A DNA stretch of 64,000 nucleotides from an uncultured Bacilli bacterium (GTDB lineage Bacteria > Bacillota_I > Bacilli_A > RFN20 > CAG-449): positions 1 to 64,000 of the forward strand of contig CANRPC010000010.1 in the NCBI GenBank assembly GCA_947632435.1, in the 5' to 3' direction. Every line of letters starts with the position of its first letter. Position 1 is the first letter of the stretch. Shown here piece after piece: positions 9,584-19,238 of this stretch. Under the pieces are notes generated by a model that ran no database searches, had not been told where the DNA came from, and saw only the letters and a program-made list of their open reading frames with translations. Both the position numbers and the translations under genes were made by a program.

Positions 9584-11082
9584 TGATGAAAAAATATCTT
9601 TGCATTGATTTAAAATCTTTTTATGCTTCTGTTGAATGTGCCGAAAGAGGATTAGATCCTTTAACAACTAATCTTGTAGTTGCTGATTCATCAAGAACTG
9701 ATAAGACAATTTGTTTAGCTATAACACCTTCTTTAAAAAAATATGGTTTAGGTGGCAGAGCTAGACTTTTTGAAGTAGTTCAAAAAATTAAAGAAGTAAA
9801 TAATCAAAGAAGAAAAGTAGCTAAAAATTATCGATTTATAAAAAAATCAAACAATATTTTAGAAATTGAAAATGATCCAAATGTTGAAATAGATTTTATA
9901 ATTGCAACACCTCGTATGGCACATTATATTGAAATAAGTTCTAAAATCTATAATATTTATTTAAAATATATAGCTCCTGAAGATATTCATGTCTATTCTA
10001 TTGATGAAGTTTTTATTGATGCGACTAAATATTTAAAAACATATGGATTATCCGCGCATGAATTAACTTTGAAAATGATAAAAGAAGTTTTAAAAGAAAC
10101 TAATATTACCGCGACGGCAGGTATAGGAACTAATTTATACCTTGCTAAAATCGCTATGGATATCGTAGCAAAAAAAATTCCTGCTGATAAAGATGGTGTT
10201 CGAATCGCGGAATTAGATGAAATGAGTTATCGTAAAAAATTATGGGAACATCGACCTTTACAAGATTTTTGGAGAGTTGGAAAAGGTTATGCTTCAAAAT
10301 TAGAAGCATATGGAATTTATACTATGGGTGATATTGCTTTACAATCAATTAAAGATGAAGATTTATTATATCAATTATTTGGTGTTAATGCTGAACTTTT
10401 AATTGATCATGCTTGGGGTTTTGAACCATGTACAATTAAAGATATTAAAAATTATAAGCCAGAAAATAGATCTTTAGGTAGTGGTCAAGTTTTACCTGAA
10501 CCATATGATTATTGTAAAGGACAACTTATTGTAAAAGAAATGGCTGATGCATTAGCTTTAGATTTATGTGAAAAAGAATTAGTAACAAATCAATTAGTGC
10601 TTACCATTTATTATGATGTTGAAAATTTAACAAATAAAAATTCATCTCAATATATCAAAGAAACTAAATTAGATTACATAGGAAGAAAAATGCCTAAGCC
10701 TGCACATGGAACGATTTCTTTAAATCGCTTTACTTCTTCATCAAAAACTTTACGCGAAAAAATTATGTTGCTATATGATCAAATAATCAATAAGCATCTT
10801 TTAATTAGAAAAGTTAATATTACGGCGATAAATATTTTTTTGAAAAATGATGTTAAAAATTTTACAAAATTTACTCAATTAAGTTTGTTTGATAATAATG
10901 AATTACAAGAAGATGAAATAAAAAAAGAAAATAGAAATGAAGAATTAGATAATAAAGAACAAAAAGCTCTTATTGCTATTAAAAAGAAATTTGGAAAAAA
11001 TGCAATTATTAAAGGTATGAATCTTGAAGAAGGGGCTACCATGACAAAAAGAAATAAGCAAATTGGAGGTCATAAAGCATAA
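9583..11082 (+). CDS. Y-family DNA polymerase (UvrX/UmuC-like)
   Basis: 499 aa translesion polymerase of the UmuC/UvrX (YqjW) subgroup. It has the palm motif CIDLKSFYASVEC with metal-binding D9, then YSIDEVFID with D141 and E142, a TGIGTN-type helix-hairpin-helix entry (TAGIGTNLYLAKIA), and a C-terminal sliding-clamp peptide QLSLF at 432-436. It replicates past DNA damage and is error-prone. Two ATGs are adjacent (9583 and 9586) and either may be used. The next gene is a YolD-like protein, the usual partner of this polymerase subgroup in Firmicutes. No LexA box is evident directly upstream, because the start abuts the hydrolase gene. Confidence 0.88.
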   Translation: MMKKYLCIDLKSFYASVECAERGLDPLTTNLVVADSSRTDKTICLAITPSLKKYGLGGRARLFEVVQKIKEVNNQRRKVAKNYRFIKKSNNILEIENDPNVEIDFIIATPRMAHYIEISSKIYNIYLKYIAPEDIHVYSIDEVFIDATKYLKTYGLSAHELTLKMIKEVLKETNITATAGIGTNLYLAKIAMDIVAKKIPADKDGVRIAELDEMSYRKKLWEHRPLQDFWRVGKGYASKLEAYGIYTMGDIALQSIKDEDLLYQLFGVNAELLIDHAWGFEPCTIKDIKNYKPENRSLGSGQVLPEPYDYCKGQLIVKEMADALALDLCEKELVTNQLVLTIYYDVENLTNKNSSQYIKETKLDYIGRKMPKPAHGTISLNRFTSSSKTLREKIMLLYDQIINKHLLIRKVNITAINIFLKNDVKNFTKFTQLSLFDNNELQEDEIKKENRNEELDNKEQKALIAIKKKFGKNAIIKGMNLEEGATMTKRNKQIGGHKA

Positions 11083-11513
11083 TGTCTAAATATGATGAAA
11101 TAATAAATTTACCTCATCACGTTTCATTAAATCATAAGCAGATGAATTTATATAATCGGGCAGCTCAATTTGCTCCCTTTGCAGCATTAAAAGGTTATAA
11201 TGAAGCTATAAAAGAAACCTCAAGAGAAACTTATAAAAAAATTGAAATTTCTGAAGAAGAAAAAGAATTAATTGACATGAAATTAAACTATTTAAAAACC
11301 ACAAATTCTAAAGAAGAAATATTTGTTATTTATTATTTTAAAGATTTAAAAAAAGCTGGAGGAATTTATAAAACTTATCTTGGTATAATTCATTCAATAG
11401 ATGAAATTAACAAAATTATAATTTTTGAAGATAATACAAAAATAAAAATTGATGATATTAAAAATATTACCAGTAAAACGTTAGATTATATATTTAATCA
11501 ATATAATATCTAA
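11082..11513 (+). CDS. YolD-like protein
   Basis: 143 aa with the YolD/YqjX hallmark: an N-terminal INLPHHVSLNHKQM stretch and RAAQFAPFAALKGY, followed by a small beta-rich C-terminal part (about residues 80-140). Family members sit beside UvrX/YqjW-type polymerases and are thought to support or regulate translesion synthesis; the mechanism is not established. A 1-bp overlap with the polymerase gene shows coupling. The end converges on the second choloylglycine hydrolase gene only 10 bp away, without a clear terminator. Confidence 0.85.
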   Translation: MSKYDEIINLPHHVSLNHKQMNLYNRAAQFAPFAALKGYNEAIKETSRETYKKIEISEEEKELIDMKLNYLKTTNSKEEIFVIYYFKDLKKAGGIYKTYLGIIHSIDEINKIIIFEDNTKIKIDDIKNITSKTLDYIFNQYNI

Positions 11514-11523
11514 AGCTACTTTA

Positions 11524-12504
11524 TTAATTTTGATATTTAATTTGTTCTTCTTTGTTAATTTTATATTCTTGCATTAAATTGCCTTCTAAATTTACATGAA
11601 ACAAATTAATCGCACTTATTTGATGATTATTATATGAAGAATAATAATAAATACCTTTTGAAGCATTGTAGCAAGAATTATATAAAGTGGCCATACATTC
11701 TTGTTCATTGATTCTTACACATCCTTTAGGTTCATTGACCGTTTCTAAGATGTGAAAGAATTGACTGATATTTTCTTTTTCATTGTCGCTAAATAAAGAA
11801 TTATATTTAACAAAAGCCGCGCGGATAAATCTTGATTGCGAAGAATAATCACCAGGGAGACCAAAAGCACCCAAACCATAACTATATTCTTTAATAGGTA
11901 AATCTTTTAAAAAGCTATTTTTTGGTGGTAAAGGTGATAGTTGAAAATAATTATTAAGTTGAAATAATTGAATATTAAAGGGAGGATTATTTGTTAAAAT
12001 ACCAACAGGATTATCGTAAATATTTATTCCTTCTTTCATAGCTTCAATAGTAACACTTTTATCAGAATCCGCTAAAAGCCAATGCAATTGACTAACATCA
12101 ACATTTTCACTAAATTTGATATTTGTAATATTTACTTTTTTCATTAATTCTAATGCTTCAACAACATTTTTGCATCTGCTTAAAATATAAGGGATTAATT
12201 CAAATGTTGCTACATTTTCGGTATTTTTAATTTCGATATTATATTTTGCATTTCCTACAAAATTTAATGCTGCTATAGCTAATCCTTTTTCATTACAAGC
12301 ATCAAAAAATAAAGGATAATTATCAATTATCGAACACATACCATACATGGCATAATGTCTTTTGATGTCCTTAGTATTTTTATCTTTAAAACTGAAGGAA
12401 AAGTTTCTAGGTATAACAACAATTTTTTCATGAAAACTATGGGAAAAATCTAAAGTTCTGCCAAAATAAAAATCTTTCGCTTTATAAGTTAACGCTGTAC
12501 ACAT
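11524..12504 (-). CDS. cbh: Choloylglycine hydrolase family enzyme, copy 2
   Basis: 326 aa Ntn-hydrolase, clearly paralogous to the gene at 8606. Cys2 follows Met, FGRTLDFS carries the Arg/Asp pair, and AALNFVGN, ILTNNPPF and SSQSRFIRAAF carry the Asn, Asn and Arg of the active site. It has no signal peptide. It is encoded alone on the minus strand, facing the polymerase/YolD pair. The start ATG (12502-12504) has no strong ribosome site. It may hydrolyse conjugated bile salts, penicillin V-like amides or acylated amino acids. Retention of two copies suggests different substrates or regulation. Confidence 0.85.
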   Translation of the reverse strand: MCTALTYKAKDFYFGRTLDFSHSFHEKIVVIPRNFSFSFKDKNTKDIKRHYAMYGMCSIIDNYPLFFDACNEKGLAIAALNFVGNAKYNIEIKNTENVATFELIPYILSRCKNVVEALELMKKVNITNIKFSENVDVSQLHWLLADSDKSVTIEAMKEGINIYDNPVGILTNNPPFNIQLFQLNNYFQLSPLPPKNSFLKDLPIKEYSYGLGAFGLPGDYSSQSRFIRAAFVKYNSLFSDNEKENISQFFHILETVNEPKGCVRINEQECMATLYNSCYNASKGIYYYSSYNNHQISAINLFHVNLEGNLMQEYKINKEEQIKYQN

Positions 12505-12574
12505 ATTTCAATATATGCTTCATAAAAAAAATATTGCTAAAAAATTTTAAATTTCTGTTTTATATAAAAACATA

Positions 12575-12603
12575 TTGATTTTATATTTGTATATATTTAT
12601 AAT
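12575..12603 (+). promoter_or_regulatory. Sigma-A-type promoter of the regulator/pot operon
   Basis: TTGATT (12575-12580), a 17-bp spacer, and a perfect TATAAT (12598-12603). Transcription should begin near 12610, leaving about 50 nt of leader before the regulator gene. Confidence 0.75.
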
Positions 12604-12626
12604 GCTTTCGTAAAAGTTAAAACAAA

Positions 12627-12643
12627 TTTTAGTATTACTAAAA
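12627..12643 (+). promoter_or_regulatory. Perfect 17-bp palindrome, candidate operator
   Basis: TTTTAGTA, T, TACTAAAA: 8-bp arms around one base, in the leader between the promoter and the ribosome site. Its place fits an autoregulatory operator for the XRE-cupin protein encoded just downstream. Confidence 0.55.
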
Positions 12644-12658
12644 AAATGAGGTGATTTT

Positions 12659-13192
12659 ATGGATATAGGTGCAAGATTAAAAATGTTAAGGAAGAAAAAT
12701 GGATTAACACTTTCAGAATTAGCATCAAGATGCGAGTTAACAACAGGTTTTTTATCGCAAATCGAAAATAATATTTCTTCACCTTCAATTGTTACCCTTG
12801 AAGATATTATCTTAGCATTAGGTACAACTTTAAAAGAATTTTTTAATGATTCTGAAGAAAAGAAAATAATATTTCAAAAAGATGATTTTTTTGAACATGA
12901 AACAAATGATTATATTATTAAATGGGTTGTGCCAGATGCTCAAAAAAGAGCAATTGAGCCTATTGTAATTACTATTAAACCACATGGCAAATCACAAATT
13001 ATTCAACCTCATGATGGAGAAGAATTTGGTTATGTCTTAAAAGGTAAAGCCACTCTTATTTATGGTAAAGAAGAGAAAATTATTAAAAATGGTCAAACAT
13101 TTTATCTTGAAGGTGATAAAACACATTATATAGAGAATAAAGGTGAGGATTTGGTTACTATTTTATGGATATCAACTCCTCCATCATTTTAA
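12659..13192 (+). CDS. XRE-family regulator with cupin domain (PuuR-like)
   Basis: 177 aa. Residues about 5-60 form an HTH_3 domain ([17 protein letters not shown] ... [11 protein letters not shown]). Residues about 105-173 form a cupin_2 barrel with [14 protein letters not shown] and a ligand/metal-type HYI near the end. This architecture is shared with PuuR and other small-molecule-sensing repressors commonly found beside polyamine transporters. The ribosome site GAGGTGAT lies about 6 nt before the ATG. It leads the potABC genes with an 11-nt gap, so it most likely senses polyamine or a related metabolite and controls its own operon. That is inference from position and family. Confidence 0.88.
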   Translation: MDIGARLKMLRKKNGLTLSELASRCELTTGFLSQIENNISSPSIVTLEDIILALGTTLKEFFNDSEEKKIIFQKDDFFEHETNDYIIKWVVPDAQKRAIEPIVITIKPHGKSQIIQPHDGEEFGYVLKGKATLIYGKEEKIIKNGQTFYLEGDKTHYIENKGEDLVTILWISTPPSF

Positions 13193-13203
13193 GGAGAATT
13201 AAT

Positions 13204-14343
13204 ATGTCAGAAACTAATGAAATTCAAGAAAGAAAAGCTATTATCCAAATAAGTGACTTAACTAAAGAATACGATGGTCAAATTGTCTTAAAAGGTATTG
13301 ATTTGACAATATATGAAAATGAATTTGTAACATTTCTTGGACCTTCTGGATGTGGTAAAACAACTACTTTAAGAATTATTGGAGGCTTTGAAGAACCAAC
13401 AAGTGGCTCTGTTATTTTTGATGGTAAAGATATGCATAATGTGCCTTGCTATGAAAGAGCAACAAATACAGTATTTCAACGTTATGCTTTATTTCCACAT
13501 TTAAATGTTTTTGATAACGTTGCTTTTGGTCTTAAAATACAAAATTCGAAAAACAAAGGTATTAAAGGTTTTATTAAACAAAAGATTAGAAAAAAAGATT
13601 TGAAAATCTTTACAAAATCAGAAATTGAACAAGAAGTAAAAAGAGTTTTACATTTAGTTGGTCTAGATGGCTTTGAAAAAAGATCAATCGCTAAAATGAG
13701 TGGTGGTCAACAACAGCGTGTTGCAATTGCAAGAGCTTTAATAAATAAGCCACGCGTTTTATTACTTGATGAACCTTTAAGTGCATTAGATTTAAAGTTA
13801 CGTCAAGAAATGCAATATGAATTAAAAGAAATGCAAAGAAGAACAGGTATAACTTTTATTTTTGTTACTCATGATCAAGAAGAAGCTTTGACAATGTCAG
13901 ATAAAATTGTGGTTATGAATAAAGGTGAAATCCAACAAGTAGGAACTCCTGAAGAAATATATAATGAACCAATAAATAAGTTTGTTGCCCAATTTATTGG
14001 TGAATCAAATATTATTGAAGGTAAAATGCTTAAAGATTATCTTGTTGAATTTGATGGCAAAAAATATGAATGTGTCGATCGTGGATTTTCGGAAAATGAA
14101 ATTGTTGATGTTGTAATTCGACCAGAAGATATCGATATAGTGGAAAAAGGTAAAGGTTATATAAGTGGTGTTGTAGATTCAATCATTTTTAAAGGGGTAC
14201 ATTTTGAAATAGATGTAAAAACAAAAGATAGAATTTACACGATTCATACTACTGATTATCATAAAGAAGGAACTGAAGTAGATCTTATTTTTACACCAGA
14301 AGATTTACATATTATGGAGAAATGGACTTATGTCGACATTTAA
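13204..14343 (+). CDS. potA: Spermidine/putrescine ABC transporter ATPase
   Basis: 379-aa ATPase energising polyamine import. Walker [10 protein letters not shown], a Q-loop at VFQRYALFP, the signature [10 protein letters not shown], Walker [12 protein letters not shown], the switch His in FVTHDQEEA, and a C-terminal TOBE/OB regulatory domain are all present. The ATG at 13204 is chosen because TAAGGAGAATTAAT precedes it; an in-frame ATG at 13165 lies inside the regulator gene and lacks a ribosome site. A Lys-rich insert of about 25 aa sits between the Q-loop and the signature, and E. coli PotA lacks it. The gene overlaps potB by 14 bp. Confidence 0.93.
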   Translation: MSETNEIQERKAIIQISDLTKEYDGQIVLKGIDLTIYENEFVTFLGPSGCGKTTTLRIIGGFEEPTSGSVIFDGKDMHNVPCYERATNTVFQRYALFPHLNVFDNVAFGLKIQNSKNKGIKGFIKQKIRKKDLKIFTKSEIEQEVKRVLHLVGLDGFEKRSIAKMSGGQQQRVAIARALINKPRVLLLDEPLSALDLKLRQEMQYELKEMQRRTGITFIFVTHDQEEALTMSDKIVVMNKGEIQQVGTPEEIYNEPINKFVAQFIGESNIIEGKMLKDYLVEFDGKKYECVDRGFSENEIVDVVIRPEDIDIVEKGKGYISGVVDSIIFKGVHFEIDVKTKDRIYTIHTTDYHKEGTEVDLIFTPEDLHIMEKWTYVDI

Positions 14344-15214
14344 AAAATCTTTAAAAAGACACGTTAAATTAAAATTTCATAAACCCGATGTTGTTAAATC
14401 TTTAGCGTTACCTACTTTACTAGTCATTTTAGTTTTAATTGTTTTACCAATGCTTTTGCTATTAGGATATAGTTTTATTAATAAAGAAGGTATAGCTTTT
14501 AAACTTACATTTAATAATTACGTTGTTGCTTTTGCAACATCTTATTATTGGGATTCTTTATTTGTTTCATTTAAATATGCTTTGATTGCAACATTAATAT
14601 GCCTTTTAATAGGATATCCTTTTGCATATTTTTTAAGTAAAGTTCATCCACGTTATCAAGGGATTATTTTATTATTAATTAATGCACCAATGTGGGTTAA
14701 TATGACATTGAGAGTTTTTGGCTTAAAAGCATTACTTGGAAATGGGGGAATTATTCAACAATTTCTCGTAGAGAATTTTCATTTTGATGTTTATAATAAT
14801 GGTGTTGCTTTAGTAATTGGTTTAGTCTATATTTATTTACCATTTATGATAATACCTATTTATACTACATTAATTAAAATTGATCCTGCACATATTGAAG
14901 CAGGATATGATTTAGGTGCAAATCCTTTTAAAGTCTTTCAAAAAATTACTTTTCCATTGTCATTCTCTGGAGTTTTAAGTGGAATTACAATGGTATTTTT
15001 ACCAACGGCAACGGCAATTGTCGCTCCACATTATTTATATAATTGGTCTTCTGGTGGTCAATTTATAGGGCAAATTATCGAAGCAAAAGTAAATAAAGGT
15101 TATTATGGAGAAGGCAGCGCAATTTCCATTTTTCTTGCAATTTTAATAACTATTATGTCATTAACAGCAAATAAATTTGATAGATATGCTACTTTGAGTG
15201 AAGGAGAAGAATAA
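14330..15214 (+). CDS. potB: Spermidine/putrescine ABC permease PotB
   Basis: 294-aa inner-membrane permease with six predicted hydrophobic segments (first about residues 24-48). Near residue 188 is the EAA loop [20 protein letters not shown], which docks on the ATPase. Together with PotC it forms the translocation pore for polyamines. The start lies within the last codons of potA and the stop shares one base with potC, so stoichiometry is probably set by translational coupling. Confidence 0.93.
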   Translation: MSTFKKSLKRHVKLKFHKPDVVKSLALPTLLVILVLIVLPMLLLLGYSFINKEGIAFKLTFNNYVVAFATSYYWDSLFVSFKYALIATLICLLIGYPFAYFLSKVHPRYQGIILLLINAPMWVNMTLRVFGLKALLGNGGIIQQFLVENFHFDVYNNGVALVIGLVYIYLPFMIIPIYTTLIKIDPAHIEAGYDLGANPFKVFQKITFPLSFSGVLSGITMVFLPTATAIVAPHYLYNWSSGGQFIGQIIEAKVNKGYYGEGSAISIFLAILITIMSLTANKFDRYATLSEGEE

Positions 15215-16020
15215 TGAAAGTTTCTAAGACCACTAAACGCTTCCGTATTATCTTTTTAAGCGTGATAATATTATTTCTTTATATTCCTCTTTTTTACATT
15301 GTTATTTTTTCTTTTAATAAATCTAGTTCATTATTGAAAATGTCAGGTTTTTCTTTTAAATGGTACTCTCAAATGTTTGATAATGATCAATTGATGGATG
15401 CCATTTGGAATACTATTTCTTGTGCTATAATAGCAACAGTAGTATCCACCATAATTGGTACATTAGGTGCAATTGGTTTATCAAAATATAAAAAAAATAG
15501 CCGAAATATTTTATTAGCGGCGACAAATTTTCCCGTATTAAATCCCGATATTGTTACTGCTATTGGTTTATTATTAGTATTCTTACTTTTCAATATTAAA
15601 GGTGGCTATTTTACAATGATTTTAGCTCATATTAGTTTCTGTACACCATTTGTAATAATAACAATATATCCAAAATTAAAAACGTTAGATTCAAATACTT
15701 TAGAAGCTGCTATGGATTTAGGTGCAAAACCATTAAATGCAGTCGTAAGAGTTTTGATTCCTCAATTAAAGTCAGCAATTTTTGCCGCGGCAAGTATGGC
15801 ATTTACGATGTCCTTTGATGATTTTGTAATTACTTATTTTGTTACAGGTGCCTCTATTAATAATATTTCAACTTATTTATATACAGTTGTATTAAGAAAA
15901 ACTAAAGATTTAACAGTAAATGCATTTTCCACAATATTAATTATTTTCATTGTAATTATAGTTATAATTAGATTTATAATTGATCAACAAAAATATAAAT
16001 CTAAAAAAATTAAAAATTAA
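15214..16020 (+). CDS. potC: Spermidine/putrescine ABC permease PotC
   Basis: 268 aa with six hydrophobic segments. The EAA-type loop is EAAMDLGAKPLNAVVRVLIPQ at about residues 168-188, and MSFDDFVITYFVTG follows, a stretch typical of PotC. A ribosome site GAAGGAGAAGA precedes the ATG. A terminator follows at 16043, so potD is transcribed from its own promoter about 6 kb away and not as the fourth gene of this operon, unlike in E. coli. Confidence 0.93.
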   Translation: MKVSKTTKRFRIIFLSVIILFLYIPLFYIVIFSFNKSSSLLKMSGFSFKWYSQMFDNDQLMDAIWNTISCAIIATVVSTIIGTLGAIGLSKYKKNSRNILLAATNFPVLNPDIVTAIGLLLVFLLFNIKGGYFTMILAHISFCTPFVIITIYPKLKTLDSNTLEAAMDLGAKPLNAVVRVLIPQLKSAIFAAASMAFTMSFDDFVITYFVTGASINNISTYLYTVVLRKTKDLTVNAFSTILIIFIVIIVIIRFIIDQQKYKSKKIKN

Positions 16021-16042
16021 ATTATTTTTAATAGATTTTATT

Positions 16043-16066
16043 AGGAAGCTTTTGCTTTCTTTTTTT
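16043..16066 (+). terminator. Terminator after potC
   Basis: AGGAAGC (16043-16049), TTTT loop, GCTTTCT (16054-16060) with one G-U pair, then six more Ts. Confidence 0.8.
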
Positions 16067-16199
16067 GAATTTACTTTGTCATTTAACTTAAAAAATTTTT
16101 TTAATGATGTTTTTCTTGATTTTTATTTTCTACATAATTATAATTTTTCACATAAATTTTGTATTTTAACTTTACTATTAAATTATTCATCATGAAAAT

Positions 16200-16229
16200 T
16201 TGATAAAAAATTTAAGATTTACATAATTT
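16200..16229 (+). promoter_or_regulatory. Candidate promoter for surface-protein gene
   Basis: TTGATA (16200-16205) with TAATTT (16224-16229) after an 18-bp spacer, about 19 nt before the lipoprotein start. The -10 match is only moderate. Confidence 0.4.
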
Positions 16230-16247
16230 ATATAAATGGGGGAAATT

Positions 16248-19220
16248 ATGAAAAAAAGATTATTTGTTCTTGGTGTTGCTTCCTTATTAGCATTAATGGG
16301 ATGTAATAATAGTAAAAATAGTTCTACAAATTCTTCTTTTGAATCAGTTTCTGTTACGGATTCATCTTCATTATCTGAGGAAGAAAGTTTTACTATTAAA
16401 ATTGAAACATCAAATTTTGCTATATTACATTGTGATCATACTGAAGCTAAATTTGGTGAACAAGTTGTTTTAACTTATGAACTAGAAGAAAATTGTGTTT
16501 TATTATCAGTAAAAATGAATGATACAGAATTAAAAGAAGATAGTGAACATCGTTTTGTCTTTGAAATGCCTAAAGAAAACGTAGTTATAACTTATGAAGC
16601 TAAATTAACTCATGAAGTGGAATTTGTTTCTTCACATGCAAGTGCATCTTTAAAAGGTGATAAAACTCGTTTTTATGAAGGTGAAACAGTATTATTTTCG
16701 GTAGATAAAGTTGATGAAGATTATACTTTTGATCGTTTTGAAATTAAAGATTTAAAAAATAATGTCATTAGTTATACTCATGTTGAAGATTTAGTTTATT
16801 CTTTTGAAATGCCTGATGATAAAGTTACAATTACTGCTATCGCGGAATTGACAAAATATGATATTACTTTACCTTCTTCATTACCTCAAGGAATTGAGTT
16901 TATGCTTGTTAATAATAAAGTTTTACCAGAAGAAATGGTTTCTCTTTATGTTAAAAATGATGTTAAAGAAGAAAAACGTATTGTTTCCGTTTCAAAAGAT
17001 GGTACACCTTTAGAAGGCAAAGCTACAAATGAAAAAAATGTTACCCTATATACATTTGAAATGCCTAAAAATGCTGTTGTAATAACTGCAGAAATTATCG
17101 ATGTTTATGTTGTTTCATTAAAAGAAGAACTTCAAGATATTTTAGCTTTAGAGGGTAATTTAATCGCTGCAGAAGGTGAACAAGTTGAATTTACTCCAGT
17201 ATTTTATAAAGATAATTACTGGGCTAAAAAATTTAAAGCAGTAGAACAAGATGTTGAAGTTGTTCCATCTAGTAAACAAGGATATTTTACTTTTACAATG
17301 CCAAATCATGCCGTAACTATTGATGCTGAAATTGGAAAAATTGGACATGCCGTAATATTTGATAAAGAATCAAGTTACTATAGCATTGAACTTAAAGATG
17401 ATACCACTGATGGTATTTATAAAGAAGGAGATGAAGTAAAAGTAAAAGTCACTCCAAAAAATATAAATGATACTAAAATAACAGGATTAAAAGTAAATGA
17501 TTCATTATTTGAAGAACTTGATGATGAAGGTTATTATACTTTTACAATGTTAGATGAAAATGTTACTCTTGATCCAGTTTTAGAATTTAATTATAAAGAA
17601 ATCGTGGTAGATCAATTTGAAGGATTTACATTTACTGTAACCACCTTTAAAGATGATCAAGAAGTTACATGGGAAAATAATGTATTATCTAATCAAGACA
17701 TTACTATTAATGTTTCTCAATTAGATTTAGAAACAAGTGCTTATACTTTATTAGGCTTTAGAGTTTATTATGGAGAAGATGAGAATAACACTAGTGTAAG
17801 TAGTACAAAATTAACATCTAATGATGATAAATATACTTATAAAGTTCAAGAGGATCACTATTATCGTTTTGAACCAATTGTTGTTAAGAAATCTTATTCA
17901 ACAGAAGAAATCGTTGGTGAATATGAAGCAGGATATAGACCTTATTGGGAAAAGAATTATCCATTTACATTTTCTGAAACAGGTTCAATAAATTGTTCTG
18001 ACATGGGTGCTAGTATAAGTAATAAAACTGTTTATGTTGATCCTCAAAATGAAAATCATTATACATTTGATGGTGGATCTTCATATATAGGACAAATATT
18101 CTATAATGGCAATGGCACTATGTTGGTGGTTAATTCCGATACAAGAGGAAATACATATTTATTAACTAAAGGTCATGGCAATATTGATATTGATCAATCA
18201 TTTAGTTATTATTCTTTAATCCCTGAAAGTACAACTATCATTAGTAAACAATTTATTAATATGGTAACAACTGATGGAACAAATGTAACTGCTTTATATG
18301 ATTATGTATTAAATAAAGTTTACTTTAATCCAACAATGGAAGTTATTTCTGGAACTGATGGAAAAACTTTAAATGATGAAGTTTTAATTAAAGATAATCA
18401 AGATAATGTTTTAGCGTTATTTAAAATTACAAAAATTAGTTCTAAAGGTGATGGTTATCAACATGCTGCAGTAGAAGAAAGTCTTGATTCATATGCTGGC
18501 AATTATACGCCATTTGCTGAAGAAGATGGAACTGATAATTTACTTGTTACAGGTTATGGCAAAGTAAAAATTGGTGAAAATACATATTCTTATACTCTTG
18601 AAGATAATATTCTTTGTGTAGAAATTGAAGGAGTTACAAAGTATTATGTTTTAAATAAAGAAGATTTTACATATAAAAAATCTTTAGGACCAACAGATAG
18701 TTATGAAGGAACATATTCATTAGATGGCCAAGATGTAGTTTTAGATGGCTATGGGAATGCGACTAAAGGCGAAGAAACATTTACTTATGAAATAAAAAAT
18801 GATAAGTATTTGGTTTTGACAAGTTCCACAAGTGAAATAACTTATTATTTAATTGATAAAGATAGTTTTACTTTAACGCAAATTGAAGAACTTTTAAATC
18901 CATATGTTGATAAAACTTATGAAGCAGCCTTTGATTTTAACTCACTTAAATGTAAAGCAATAATAACTTTTACTTCAGAAACAGAATGTGATTTTAAATA
19001 TACAAAAGAAGATGGTGGTTATCCAACTGTTCATTCTTGTAAAGGAACTTATGAAATTAAAGATGGTGGAATAGTTACTATTAATATTACAAAAGTTACT
19101 GGTGCAAAACTAAGTTTTGATCTTCAAGATAATGGACAAGGTGCATTAATTATGCTTCAAGAAGAAGTTATTGGAAATGGTTATAGTATTCCAGTAAATG
19201 CTAAATTTGAAGTTAAATAA
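16248..19220 (+). CDS. Large InlB-repeat surface lipoprotein
   Basis: 990 aa. A signal peptide ends in the lipobox LALMGC (C19), then a Ser/Asn-rich linker. The N-terminal half carries about five repeats of a roughly 75-aa beta domain, each ending in a motif like FxMPxxxVxIxAxI (for example FEMPKENVVITYEA, FEMPDDKVTITAIA, FTMPNHAVTIDAEI). This resembles the divergent InlB B-repeat (Flg_new) family. The C-terminal half has repeated 'GNATKGEETFTYEI'-like beta units. Binding or adhesion is likely, but no ligand can be named. The start at 16248 follows GGGGGAAATT; an ATG 12 nt upstream overlaps that ribosome site. It is followed, 18 nt later, by a paralog. Confidence 0.75.
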   Translation: MKKRLFVLGVASLLALMGCNNSKNSSTNSSFESVSVTDSSSLSEEESFTIKIETSNFAILHCDHTEAKFGEQVVLTYELEENCVLLSVKMNDTELKEDSEHRFVFEMPKENVVITYEAKLTHEVEFVSSHASASLKGDKTRFYEGETVLFSVDKVDEDYTFDRFEIKDLKNNVISYTHVEDLVYSFEMPDDKVTITAIAELTKYDITLPSSLPQGIEFMLVNNKVLPEEMVSLYVKNDVKEEKRIVSVSKDGTPLEGKATNEKNVTLYTFEMPKNAVVITAEIIDVYVVSLKEELQDILALEGNLIAAEGEQVEFTPVFYKDNYWAKKFKAVEQDVEVVPSSKQGYFTFTMPNHAVTIDAEIGKIGHAVIFDKESSYYSIELKDDTTDGIYKEGDEVKVKVTPKNINDTKITGLKVNDSLFEELDDEGYYTFTMLDENVTLDPVLEFNYKEIVVDQFEGFTFTVTTFKDDQEVTWENNVLSNQDITINVSQLDLETSAYTLLGFRVYYGEDENNTSVSSTKLTSNDDKYTYKVQEDHYYRFEPIVVKKSYSTEEIVGEYEAGYRPYWEKNYPFTFSETGSINCSDMGASISNKTVYVDPQNENHYTFDGGSSYIGQIFYNGNGTMLVVNSDTRGNTYLLTKGHGNIDIDQSFSYYSLIPESTTIISKQFINMVTTDGTNVTALYDYVLNKVYFNPTMEVISGTDGKTLNDEVLIKDNQDNVLALFKITKISSKGDGYQHAAVEESLDSYAGNYTPFAEEDGTDNLLVTGYGKVKIGENTYSYTLEDNILCVEIEGVTKYYVLNKEDFTYKKSLGPTDSYEGTYSLDGQDVVLDGYGNATKGEETFTYEIKNDKYLVLTSSTSEITYYLIDKDSFTLTQIEELLNPYVDKTYEAAFDFNSLKCKAIITFTSETECDFKYTKEDGGYPTVHSCKGTYEIKDGGIVTINITKVTGAKLSFDLQDNGQGALIMLQEEVIGNGYSIPVNAKFEVK

Positions 19221-19238
19221 AAGGAGATATATTGTTAT

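Noticed and set aside
15980-16195. 71-codon frame after potC
   Set aside because: It overlaps the potC end and runs through the terminator at 16043; composition is Phe/Leu-rich intergenic sequence.
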